From DASUSH01 sp050996575 (GTDB lineage Bacteria > Actinomycetota > Thermoleophilia > Solirubrobacterales > 70-9), in the NCBI GenBank assembly GCA_050996575.1, contig JBPCRS010000034.1:1-34351 (forward strand): a stretch of 34,351 bases of DNA. The letters are read 5' to 3'. Below are positions 13,889 through 20,712 of the stretch, in pieces. Every line of letters starts with the position of its first letter. Positions within the stretch are counted from its first letter, which is position 1. Both the position numbers and the translations under genes were made by a program. The notes below the pieces were generated by a model. That model worked only from the letters and a program-made list of their open reading frames with translations, was not told where the DNA came from and searched no databases.

Positions 13889-15183
13889 GCCTCGCCGTCA
13901 CCGGCTCGCTGGTCGGCGGGCTGGCGATCGGGTTGCGGGTCGAGCACGGGCGGATCGCCGAGATCGGGCCCGACATCCGGCCGGCCGCCGGCGACCAGGT
14001 CCTCGACGGCGCCGGCACCGCGCTCGTCCGCGGCCTGGTCAACGGCCACACCCACGCGGCGATGACGCTCTTTCGCGGCTACGGCGACGACATGCCGCTG
14101 ATCGAGTGGCTCGAGCAGCGGATCTGGCCGGCGGAGGCGAAGCTGACCGACGAGGACGTCTACTGGGGAACCCGGCTTGCCTGCGTCGAGATGATCAGGA
14201 CAGGGACCATCGCCTTCTGGGACATGTACTGGCGCGCGGGGGAGACAGCGAGGGCGGTCGCCGACGCCGGCATCCGCGCGGTGATCGGGGCGCCGCTGAT
14301 CGATCGCGGCGACGTCGGATCGGGCGGCCTGCGCGAGGCGGCACGGGCGATCCTCGACGAGGTCGCCGCGACGAGCGCTCCCGAGCGGATCTCCGGTGCG
14401 CTTGCGCCGCACGCGATCTACACGGTCAGCGCCGAGGGTCTGGGATGGGTGGCCGAGACCGCCGCCGAGCGCGAGCTCCCCGTCCACATTCACCTCTCCG
14501 AGACCGAGAGCGAGGTCGCCGAGTGCGTCGCCCAGAACGGTGTTCGACCGGTGCCCTATCTCGACGGCCTCGGCCTGCTCGGGCCGCGAACTGTGCTCGC
14601 TCACGGAGTCTGGGTCGACGAGGCGGAGCTCGACCTCATTGCCGAGCGCGGGGTGACTGTCGTCACCAACCCCGTGGCCAACATGAAGCTCGCGGTCGGC
14701 GGTCCGTTCCCCTACCTCGAGGCGCGGCAGCGCGGAGTTCGGGTCGGACTAGGCACCGACGGCGCCGGCTCGAACAACTCGCTCGACCTGCTCGCCGACG
14801 CGAAGCACTTCGCGCTGATCCAGAAACATGCCGCCGGCAACCCGGCCGCGGTCACCGCCGAGGAGACCTGGGCGATCGCAACGGGCATGCGTTCGCCGCT
14901 CCTCGCCACCGGCGGGTACCTGGTACCTGAGGTACCAGGCACCGAAGTGCCTGGCACCTTGTTCGCCGCGGGCGAGCCCGCCGACTTCCTGCTCGTCCGC
15001 GCCGACTCTCCGGAGCTGACCCCCGGCGAGCTGATCCCGAACCTCGTCTACGCCGCCTCGGGCTCGGTCGTCGACACCACCGTCGTCGCCGGCCGCGTCC
15101 TGATGCGCGGCGGCGTCGTCGATGGCGCCGACGAGGTCCGCGAACAAGCCCTCGCCCAGGCCCGCCGTCTGGGCGTCGCCTGA
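13885..15183 (+). CDS. mtaD: 5-methylthioadenosine / S-adenosylhomocysteine deaminase
   Basis: This is a 432-aa amidohydrolase from ATG 13885, coupled by an ATGA overlap to the phosphorylase upstream. Metal and catalytic motifs are NGHTHAAMTLFRG (His55, His57), LAPHAIYTVS, HIHLSETESEV, LAHGVWV and GTDGAGSNNSLDL, the set shared by MTA/SAH deaminases and guanine-deaminase relatives. It would convert methylthioadenosine or SAH to the inosine forms. Residues about 344-358 (YLVPEVPGTEVPGT) are encoded by an in-frame palindromic repeat array (14915-14958) and replace the usual surface loop before PADFLLV. Catalytic residues lie outside it, so the enzyme is probably still active. Confidence 0.88.
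   Translation: MSLAVTGSLVGGLAIGLRVEHGRIAEIGPDIRPAAGDQVLDGAGTALVRGLVNGHTHAAMTLFRGYGDDMPLIEWLEQRIWPAEAKLTDEDVYWGTRLACVEMIRTGTIAFWDMYWRAGETARAVADAGIRAVIGAPLIDRGDVGSGGLREAARAILDEVAATSAPERISGALAPHAIYTVSAEGLGWVAETAAERELPVHIHLSETESEVAECVAQNGVRPVPYLDGLGLLGPRTVLAHGVWVDEAELDLIAERGVTVVTNPVANMKLAVGGPFPYLEARQRGVRVGLGTDGAGSNNSLDLLADAKHFALIQKHAAGNPAAVTAEETWAIATGMRSPLLATGGYLVPEVPGTEVPGTLFAAGEPADFLLVRADSPELTPGELIPNLVYAASGSVVDTTVVAGRVLMRGGVVDGADEVREQALAQARRLGVA
14915..14958. repeat. 16-bp-period palindromic repeat inside the deaminase gene
   Basis: Units GGTACCTGGTACC (14915), GGTACCAGGCACC (14931) and GTGCCTGGCACC (14947) follow each other with exactly 16-bp spacing and 3-nt joints (TGA, GAA; the TGA is out of frame). 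Three periods equal 48 bp, so the array adds 16 codons without a frameshift and is translated as VPGT-type residues. It is the same family as the intergenic array at 11926-11970. Confidence 0.85.
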
Positions 15184-15207
15184 ACTGTCACGAAACTGCA
15201 CATAAAG

Positions 15208-15220
15208 GGGGTCAGACCCC
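15208..15220. terminator. Odd palindrome GGGGTC-A-GACCCC downstream of the deaminase
   Basis: This 13-bp perfect odd palindrome lies 25 nt after the deaminase stop codon and is preceded by AAAG. A hairpin of this size is marginal as a terminator. It resembles the short repetitive palindromes seen at many intergenic positions in diverse bacteria, here sharing a WG-centred layout with the GGTGCC-type units. Confidence 0.5.
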
Positions 15221-15311
15221 ATCAGAGAGTTTGGCTAGTTCTTTGCGACGGAACTGCGCCAGAAGCTCGTCTTCTTGCGCGCGCCGGCCCAGGGCCGCTT
15301 AAGTTTGGCTC

Positions 15312-15908
15312 GTGCGACCCTTCCTGCCGGCCTTGATCGTCGTCCTCACGCTGGCAGGCTGCGGGATCACCACGGTCGAGACGGGCGGCACCCTCGACGG
15401 CGCCGGCTACACGATCGAGATCGCCGACGAGTGGGCCGACACCACCGAGGATGCCGCGTCGATCGGCGATCTCGGGATCGACGATCCGGCCGTTGAGCAG
15501 ATCACGATCGACGCTGTGGTCTCCGCCACCGATGCCGACGGCGATTTCGCGCCCAACCTGACGATCGTGATTACGCCGGCTGGCGGGGAGACGGACCCGG
15601 TCCGGCTCGCCAATGTCAACCTGAAGACCGCGATCCAGGCCGGGGCACTGCCGCCGGGCGCCGGCGGCGGATCGATCTCGTTCGACGACTCGAGCGTCGA
15701 GGAGATCGAGCTCGGCGGGGAGCCCGCCGCCTACTACGAGCAGGTAGCCGACTCTCCCGTCGGCGAGGCGCGCCAACGCCAGATCTACGCGATCCGCGAC
15801 GACACGGCATACGCCCTCACATACGGCGGGCTTGAGAATCGTCAGTTCGACGAATATCTGCCGGCGCTCGAGGAAATGCTCGGCTCCTGGCAGTGGGACT
15901 CCGGCTGA
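15312..15908 (+). CDS. Lipoprotein of unknown function
   Basis: This is a 198-aa protein from GTG 15312. MRPFLPALIVVLTLAGC is a lipoprotein signal with lipobox LAGC and acylated Cys17. The mature part reads GGTLDGAGYTIEIADEW, LTIVITPAGGETDP, EEIELGGEPAAYYEQ, QRQIYAIRDDTAYALTYGG and ENRQFDEYLPALEEMLGSWQW, the alternating pattern of LpqN/PsbP-like single-domain folds. Such proteins are cell-surface lipoproteins of uncertain role. The gap upstream (15184-15311) holds the palindrome at 15208 and no clear promoter. Confidence 0.8.
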   Translation: MRPFLPALIVVLTLAGCGITTVETGGTLDGAGYTIEIADEWADTTEDAASIGDLGIDDPAVEQITIDAVVSATDADGDFAPNLTIVITPAGGETDPVRLANVNLKTAIQAGALPPGAGGGSISFDDSSVEEIELGGEPAAYYEQVADSPVGEARQRQIYAIRDDTAYALTYGGLENRQFDEYLPALEEMLGSWQWDSG

Positions 15909-15918
15909 GCTTCGTCGG

Positions 15919-16380
15919 CTAGCCCGGGATCTTGAACAGGCTCTGTACCTGCGGGGCGAACATCATGTCGCCCTCGATCTTCAACTTGCCGCTCATGAAT
16001 AGCATCGGCCCGGAGGCGTTGCCGGTGACGAGCTTGAGAAAGGTGACGCCGTCCATCTTGAACGTCAGCCTCGGCTCCTCTGCGGACTCGGTGTTCCAGG
16101 AGAGCGAGCCGTCGCGAATGACGACCTCGTAGCGGTCTTCCTCGGCGCCCTCCGGTCCGCCGCTGATCTTCCAGTGGATGACCGCGTTCGTGTTCTGAGC
16201 CTTGTCGGCGTGGAAGTGCTCCTCCATCCGGCTGAACACCTCGTTCAAGATCGTCGGCCGCAGCTCGCCCGACATCGCCTCGGCGAGCTGCTCATCGGGG
16301 ACGCTCGAGATGTTCTTTGCGAACTCTTCGGGGTCGACCTGTGAGGTGTCGATCTCCGGGGTGTCTGCCTGGCCTTCCAT
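15919..16380 (-). CDS. SCP2 sterol-carrier-domain protein
   Basis: This is a 153-aa protein from ATG 16380. After an acidic, disordered first 20 residues the SCP2 fold is clear: FAKNISSVPDEQLAEAMSG, VIHWKISGGPEGAEEDRYEVVIRDGSLSWNTESAEEPRLTFKMDGVTFLKLVTGNASGPMLFMSGKLKIEGDM. The closing LxxGKLKIEGD motif and the amphipathic C-terminal helix are typical of lipid-binding SCP2 proteins. It is downstream of the acyl-CoA dehydrogenase on the same strand (59-nt gap), so the pair likely forms an operon for handling a fatty-acyl or sterol-derived CoA ester. Confidence 0.9.
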   Translation of the reverse strand: MEGQADTPEIDTSQVDPEEFAKNISSVPDEQLAEAMSGELRPTILNEVFSRMEEHFHADKAQNTNAVIHWKISGGPEGAEEDRYEVVIRDGSLSWNTESAEEPRLTFKMDGVTFLKLVTGNASGPMLFMSGKLKIEGDMMFAPQVQSLFKIPG

Positions 16381-16399
16381 TGACTTTGCGCCTCCTTGT

Positions 16400-16423
16400 G
16401 GGGACGGACTGAAGTCAGTCCCC
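16400..16423. repeat. Imperfect palindrome in the acyl-CoA dehydrogenase / SCP2 gap
   Basis: GGGGAC-G-GACT-GA-AGTC-A-GTCCCC forms a 10-bp stem with one mismatch. It sits between the two minus-strand genes, 20 nt upstream of the SCP2 start, and could act as an attenuator or mRNA-stabilising stem setting the ratio of the two proteins. The sequence type resembles widespread short palindromic repeats. Confidence 0.55.
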
Positions 16424-16439
16424 GGTTGGCGGTTGACGA

Positions 16440-17732
16440 TTACTTGATGTGATGGCCTGAGATCGCGCGCGAGATGACCAGGCGCTGGATCTCGGCCGTG
16501 CCCTCGAAGATCTGAAAGATCTTGGCGTCGCGGTGGAAGCGCTCGACCGGGTATTCGCGGGTGTAGCCGTTGCCGCCGAGGATCTGGATCGCGCGCTCGG
16601 TCGCCCAGGTGGCGACGTCACCGGCCTTCAGCTTCGACATCGAGCCCTCGGCGTTCAAGAACGGGATCTGGTTGCGCCCCATCCACACCGCCCTCCAGAC
16701 GAGCAGCCGGGCGGCGTCGATCTCCATCTTTATGTCGGCGAGCGTGAAAGCGATCGCCTGGTTCTCGACGATCGGCTTGCCGAACTGGACGCGCTCCTTG
16801 GCGTAGTCGAGCGAGTACTCATACGCGGCGCGGGCGATCCCGATCGCCTGCGCGCCGACGGTCGGCCGACTCATCTCGAACGTCTGCATCGCCGCTTGAG
16901 ACTTCGACTTCTTGCCCTCGCGGACGCGGGCGAGGCGCTCGTCGAGCTTCTCCTTGCCGCCGAGCAGCTGCGAGCCCGGGATCCGGCAGTCGTCGAGGTG
17001 GACGTCGGCCGTGTGCGACGCGCGGATGCCGTGCTTCTTCACCTTCGCGCCCTGCTCGATCCCGTCGTTCTCGATCGAGACGAGGAAGGCGGCCTGGCCG
17101 CGCGAGCCGAGCTCGCGGTCGACGGCGGCGGTGACGACGTGAACGTCGGCGATCCCTCCGTTCGTCGCCCAGGCCTTTTGGCCGTTCAGCACCCACTCGT
17201 CCTTGGTCTCGTCGTACTTGGCGGTCGTCCGCATCGCCGAAACGTCGGAGCCGGCGTCGGGCTCGGACGAGCAGAACGAGGCGACCTTGGGCTCGTCCTG
17301 GTCGCCGAAGCAGCGCGGGATCCATTCCGCCATCTGGTCGGGCGTCGCCTGGCCGAAGATCGCCGCGACCGCGAGCGAGGTGCCCATGATCGACATCCCG
17401 ATCCCCGCGTCCCCCCAGAACAGCTCCTCGTTGACGATCGGCATCTGCAGCCCCGACTCGTCGAACCAGAACTGGGCGAGCGCCTCGTAGCCGTAGAGGC
17501 CGATCTTCGCCGCCTCCTGGATCACCGGCCAGGGCGTCTCTTCGCGCTCGTCCCACTCGGCGCCGGCGGGGCGCATGACGCCCTCGGCGAACCCGTGGAC
17601 CCAGTCGCGGATGTCCTTCTGATCCTGGGTCAGAGTCATCGAGAAGGCCGGGGTCGAGTCGGCGCTCGTGCCTTCTCCTTCGCTGCTTCCGGCGGTCGCC
17701 TGGTCGATAAGTTCCTCTGCGGACGTTGCCAT
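16440..17732 (-). CDS. Acyl-CoA dehydrogenase
   Basis: This is a 430-aa protein from ATG 17732 with GGAGGG upstream. It carries an unusual 30-residue Ser/Glu/Thr N-terminal extension before the domain start LTQDQKDIRDWVHGFAEGVM. Flavin-contact motif ASFCSSEPDAGSDVSAMRT, QFGKPIVENQAIAFTLADI, QILGGNGYTREYPVERFHRDAKI and the catalytic base Glu410 in FEGTAEIQ are present as in medium-chain-type ACADs. It oxidises an acyl-CoA at alpha-beta with FAD. Chain or ring specificity is unknown; the SCP2 partner and the Mce cluster suggest a bulky lipid. It is divergent from the hydrolase at 17818 across a region carrying the putative MerR operator. Confidence 0.92.
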   Translation of the reverse strand: MATSAEELIDQATAGSSEGEGTSADSTPAFSMTLTQDQKDIRDWVHGFAEGVMRPAGAEWDEREETPWPVIQEAAKIGLYGYEALAQFWFDESGLQMPIVNEELFWGDAGIGMSIMGTSLAVAAIFGQATPDQMAEWIPRCFGDQDEPKVASFCSSEPDAGSDVSAMRTTAKYDETKDEWVLNGQKAWATNGGIADVHVVTAAVDRELGSRGQAAFLVSIENDGIEQGAKVKKHGIRASHTADVHLDDCRIPGSQLLGGKEKLDERLARVREGKKSKSQAAMQTFEMSRPTVGAQAIGIARAAYEYSLDYAKERVQFGKPIVENQAIAFTLADIKMEIDAARLLVWRAVWMGRNQIPFLNAEGSMSKLKAGDVATWATERAIQILGGNGYTREYPVERFHRDAKIFQIFEGTAEIQRLVISRAISGHHIK

Positions 17733-17780
17733 GCTGATGTTCCCTCCGGGGCGGGCTGGGGTAGGTGAGAGGACAGAAGC

Positions 17781-17807
17781 TTACACGGATCGATGTAACA
17801 TCGAACG
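17781..17807 (+). promoter_or_regulatory. Putative MerR operator, copy 1
   Basis: A 27-nt element beginning TTACACGGATCGATG and continuing ACATCG matches the element in the merR promoter (20634-20660, opposite strand) at 21 of 27 positions. Its core TTACA-N8-TGTAA is palindromic. It lies 10 nt upstream of the hydrolase TTG start and 48 nt from the divergent acyl-CoA dehydrogenase start, so a bound regulator could control both. Confidence 0.6.
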
Positions 17808-17817
17808 AGGGAGAAAC

Positions 17818-18786
17818 TTGGCCACGACGAAGACAGTCGACCCAACGGCGCTGGACACGCTCGCTGAGCAGAGCGATCCTTCTGAGCTGCACTCGGTGCC
17901 GATTCACGGCCACCAGGTCTGCTTCCGGCTCGCCGGGAGCGGCCCGCTGGTCGTCCTGATCCACGGGATCACGGGCAACTCGGCGCAATGGGTTCCGGTG
18001 ATGGACGCTCTCTCGGAGCGCTACACCGTCTTCGCCCCCGACCTGCTCGGCCACGGCGAGTCGGCGAAGCCCCGCGGCGACTACTCGCTCGGCGCCTACG
18101 CATCTGGGATCCGCGACCTGCTGATCGGCCTCGCCGCCGAGCCCGCGACGGTCGTCGGGCACTCGCTCGGCGGCGGCATCGCGATGCAGCTCGCCTACCA
18201 GTTCCCCGAGCGCTGCGGCCGCCTCGTCCTCGTCTCGAGTGGCGGCATCGCCCGTGAGGTCCATCCGATACTGCGCGCGGCGAGCCTGCCGGGATCGGAG
18301 ATCGTCCTGCCGCTGATCACCCACACGCGCCTGCTCGAGGTCGGCGCGGCGCTCAGCCGCGCGCTCGGCAAGGTCGGCTTGCAGGCCGGGCCCGACATCG
18401 CCGAGGGTGCGCGCGGCTACGCCTCGCTCAACGACGCTGAGACGCGGGCCGCCTTCCTGCACACGATCCGCGCCGTGATCGACCCGATGGGGCAGCGGAT
18501 CTCCGCGCTCGATCGCCTCTACCTCGCCGAGCGCATGCCATCGATGGTGATCCACGGCGAGAAGGACCGGATCATCCCTGCCGACCACGCCGAACTCGCC
18601 CACGAGGCGATGCCGGGCAGCCGGCTCGAGATCCTTCCGGGCACCGGCCACTTTCCGCAGATGGAGGACCCGATCAGGATCGCCCGCCTGCTCTCCGAGT
18701 TCATCGACCAAACCGACGCGGCCGATCTCGACCCCGAGGACATGCGCGAGCTGGTCATCAACCGGATGAGTGCCGATGCGGCGTAG
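17818..18786 (+). CDS. Alpha/beta hydrolase (first of two)
   Basis: 322 aa from TTG 17818, chosen for the GAGGGAG ribosome-binding site just upstream and because earlier codons have no family support. After a polar 25-residue lead, VVLIHGITGNSAQW supplies the oxyanion hole, VFAPDLLGHGES the second strand motif, GHSLGGG the nucleophile (Ser116), GEKDRIIP the Asp region and GTGHFPQMEDP the catalytic His. This is the profile of meta-cleavage-product or epoxide/ester hydrolases. It overlaps the next hydrolase gene. Divergence from the acyl-CoA dehydrogenase and the shared operator suggest a role in lipid or steroid breakdown; the substrate is unknown. Confidence 0.9.
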   Translation: MATTKTVDPTALDTLAEQSDPSELHSVPIHGHQVCFRLAGSGPLVVLIHGITGNSAQWVPVMDALSERYTVFAPDLLGHGESAKPRGDYSLGAYASGIRDLLIGLAAEPATVVGHSLGGGIAMQLAYQFPERCGRLVLVSSGGIAREVHPILRAASLPGSEIVLPLITHTRLLEVGAALSRALGKVGLQAGPDIAEGARGYASLNDAETRAAFLHTIRAVIDPMGQRISALDRLYLAERMPSMVIHGEKDRIIPADHAELAHEAMPGSRLEILPGTGHFPQMEDPIRIARLLSEFIDQTDAADLDPEDMRELVINRMSADAA

Positions 18787-19816
18787 GGCGCTCGCCGGGC
18801 TCACCGCTGCCGCCGGCTTCGCGACAGCGGGCGCGATCGCGCAGAAGCGCCTGCTCGCCTCGATCGCTGCCGATCCCGAGAACGAGCGATTGCGCCGCCC
18901 GCTCGGCGGCGAGGAGCTGGCCGTCGCCGCCGCCGACGGCACCGAGCTTCACGCCGAGGCGTTCGGGCCCGCCGACGCGCCGAAGCTGATCCTCGCACAC
19001 GGTTGGATGTGCGCAATCGAGTTCTGGCGCTACCAGATCGACGAGCTCGCCGGCGATTTCCGCGTGATCGCCTACGACCAGCGCGGCCACGGAAAGAGCG
19101 CCGAGGCCGACGACTACTCGTTCGGTGCTTTCTCGGCCGATTTCGGCACGATCCTCGACGCCTTCGTGCCCGTTGGTGAGCGAGCGCTCGTCGCCGGTCA
19201 CTCGATGGGCGCGATGACGATCGCCGCCTGGGCGGGCGACAACCCGGACAAGGTCGCTAATCGCCTCAGCGGCGCGCTGCTCTTCAACACCGGCCTTGGC
19301 GACCTGATTACCGAGTCGGTGATCCTGCGGACCCCCGAGCGGCTGACCGGTCTGCGCGACCCGATCGGCCGTCTGATGATGACCGCCGCGCTGCCGATCC
19401 CGGCTACGCCGTCGCCGATCGGCGACGCCGCCGTTCGCTACGTCGCGATGAACCCCGACGCGAGCCCCGCCCGGGTCGCCTTCGTCCGCCGGATGGCGCT
19501 CACCTGCAACCCGAAGGCGCGCTCGAAGGCCGGCGCGACGATGGCCCGCATGGACCTCTGGAAATCGGTCGAATCGCTCGACACGCCCACCGTCGTAATC
19601 GCCGGCCGCGCCGACAAGATGACCCCACTGCCGCACGCAATGAAGCTCTTCGAGTCCCTCCCCAAGCCGATCGAGCTGGTCAAGCTCCCCGGCATCGGCC
19701 ACATGGCCCCAATAGAAACCCCTACCACCTGCAACCAAACGATCCGGGAGCTGGGAAATGCTGTGAAGTCCGGGGGCGGGGTGCCCCGCTCCCGCGTTTT
19801 GCGGCCGGTCGCGTAG
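18776..19816 (+). CDS. Alpha/beta hydrolase (second of two), membrane-anchored or exported
   Basis: 346 aa from ATG 18776 (GTG 18770 also possible), overlapping the first hydrolase by 11 nt. The N-terminus RRRALAGLTAAAGFATAGAIA is a short hydrophobic stretch after arginines, suggesting a membrane anchor or signal. LILAHGWMCAIEFW, VIAYDQRGHGKS, the nucleophile elbow GHSMGAM (Ser143), GRADKMTP and GIGHMAP give the catalytic triad. It is a distant paralogue of its neighbour, not a recent duplicate. The last 15 residues (GGGVPRSRVLRPVA) and the stop codon are encoded by a large palindrome at 19780-19844, which may have replaced the native C-terminus. Confidence 0.9.
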   Translation: MRRRALAGLTAAAGFATAGAIAQKRLLASIAADPENERLRRPLGGEELAVAAADGTELHAEAFGPADAPKLILAHGWMCAIEFWRYQIDELAGDFRVIAYDQRGHGKSAEADDYSFGAFSADFGTILDAFVPVGERALVAGHSMGAMTIAAWAGDNPDKVANRLSGALLFNTGLGDLITESVILRTPERLTGLRDPIGRLMMTAALPIPATPSPIGDAAVRYVAMNPDASPARVAFVRRMALTCNPKARSKAGATMARMDLWKSVESLDTPTVVIAGRADKMTPLPHAMKLFESLPKPIELVKLPGIGHMAPIETPTTCNQTIRELGNAVKSGGGVPRSRVLRPVA

Positions 19817-19844
19817 CGACCGGACGAGCGGGAGGGGGGGCACC
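19780..19844. terminator. Large compound hairpin covering the hydrolase stop codon
   Basis: Outer arms GGTGCCCC-G-CTCCCGC (19780-19795) and GCGGGAG-G6-CACC (19828-19844) pair over about 15 bp. The inner arms CCGGTCGC (19805-19812) and GCGACCGG (19816-19823) pair perfectly around GTA. The TAG stop (19814-19816) is inside. It sits between convergent genes ending at 19816 and 19883, so it probably terminates both. Confidence 0.7.
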
Positions 19845-19882
19845 GCGACCCCGGGCCCCACGCGCGGAGAACGCCCCAATCC

Positions 19883-20626
19883 CTAATTCCGTGCCTTCTC
19901 TATCTCCCGCCCAAAAGCCGCCTCGACCGCATCCGTCATCGCCAGCCCGAACATTCCGGTCAATGCCTCCCCCGCCAGCGGCCGCAACCGCTCGAGCGCC
20001 TCGAGGATCTCGGGCCAGCGCTCCTCCGGCTGGCCGGCCTCGACGAACGGCTCCCAGACCTGCTTGAGGAAGAGCTTGACGAATTCCTTGGCGACGCCGT
20101 CGGCGTGGCGACGCAGCTTCTCGGCGACGACGAGCGCCGTATCGGCGGGAACGCCGAGTTCGGCAAGCTCGGCCGCCGCTTTGCCGATCCGCGGGCTCAT
20201 CTCCTCGAAGCGGCCGTCGCCGAGCGGGCGCAGGATGCCGACCTTCTCGGCCTTGCGGATCAGCGCCGGGTCGGCCGTCTGCCAGCGCTCGGTGAGCTCG
20301 TCGATCGTGACGATCTCGGGCGTCTCGTAGGCGAATGGCTCGCGCAGGGCGCGGGTGAAGCGAAGAACCTCGGCGCTCGAGCCATTGGCCCCCTCGAGCA
20401 GCCGCTTGATCGACTCGAGGTTGAAGCCGTCCGCCTGCATCTCCTTGATCAACTCGACCCGAGCGATGTGCTCGGCGCCGTAGAAGCCGGTTCGACCCTT
20501 GACATTGGGCGGGGGCAGCAGGCCGCGCGATTGGTGGGCGCGGATGTTGCGCACGGTCATCCCGACTCGCTGGGCAAGCTGGTCGATCGTCAGCGCATCT
20601 TCGGTGACATCGCTCACATAAGTCAT
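19883..20626 (-). CDS. MerR-family transcriptional regulator
   Basis: 247 aa from ATG 20626. Residues about 12-75 form a MerR winged helix: LTIDQLAQRVGMTVRNIRAHQSRGLLPPP, the GRTGFYGAEHIARVELIKEMQADGFNLESIKRLLEG segment. No conserved metal-binding Cys is present, so it is not a metal sensor. The 170-residue helical C-terminal region is long for the family and may bind a hydrophobic or acyl ligand, in line with MerR-type regulators of acyl-CoA catabolism such as LiuR. The start codon overlaps one half of an ATGTTAC...GTAACAT inverted repeat, implying autoregulation. The same operator-like element lies upstream of the hydrolase pair. Confidence 0.88.
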   Translation of the reverse strand: MTYVSDVTEDALTIDQLAQRVGMTVRNIRAHQSRGLLPPPNVKGRTGFYGAEHIARVELIKEMQADGFNLESIKRLLEGANGSSAEVLRFTRALREPFAYETPEIVTIDELTERWQTADPALIRKAEKVGILRPLGDGRFEEMSPRIGKAAAELAELGVPADTALVVAEKLRRHADGVAKEFVKLFLKQVWEPFVEAGQPEERWPEILEALERLRPLAGEALTGMFGLAMTDAVEAAFGREIEKARN

Positions 20627-20633
20627 GTTACGA

Positions 20634-20660
20634 CGTTTAATGTGTCATCAATCGGTGTAA
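20634..20660 (-). promoter_or_regulatory. Putative MerR operator, copy 2 (merR promoter)
   Basis: Read on the minus strand the element begins TTACACCGATTGATG and continues ACATTAAACG, matching copy 1 (17781-17807) at 21/27 positions. TTGATG within it could be a -35 box for merR, with TAACAT about 15 nt downstream as -10. The flanks TGTTAC (20626-20631) and GTAACA (20657-20662) form a wider inverted repeat. It also lies about 50 nt upstream of the divergent membrane-protein gene at 20713. Confidence 0.6.
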
Positions 20661-20712
20661 CATAACTAGGTGCAGGTGTTGATCCAGCCGTGCAAGCAAG
20701 GGAAGGATTGAG

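Noticed and set aside
15212..15294. Minus-strand coding-like tail reading QEDELLAQFRRKELAKLSDGV-stop, ending in the palindrome at 15208
   Set aside because: It looks helical and could be a gene remnant, but it has no start codon, an in-frame stop just upstream and no identifiable family.
16819..18942. A 707-codon minus-strand frame across the acyl-CoA dehydrogenase and both hydrolases
   Set aside because: Its sequence is Arg/Ala/Asp-rich low-complexity and antisense or out of frame to three well-supported enzymes.
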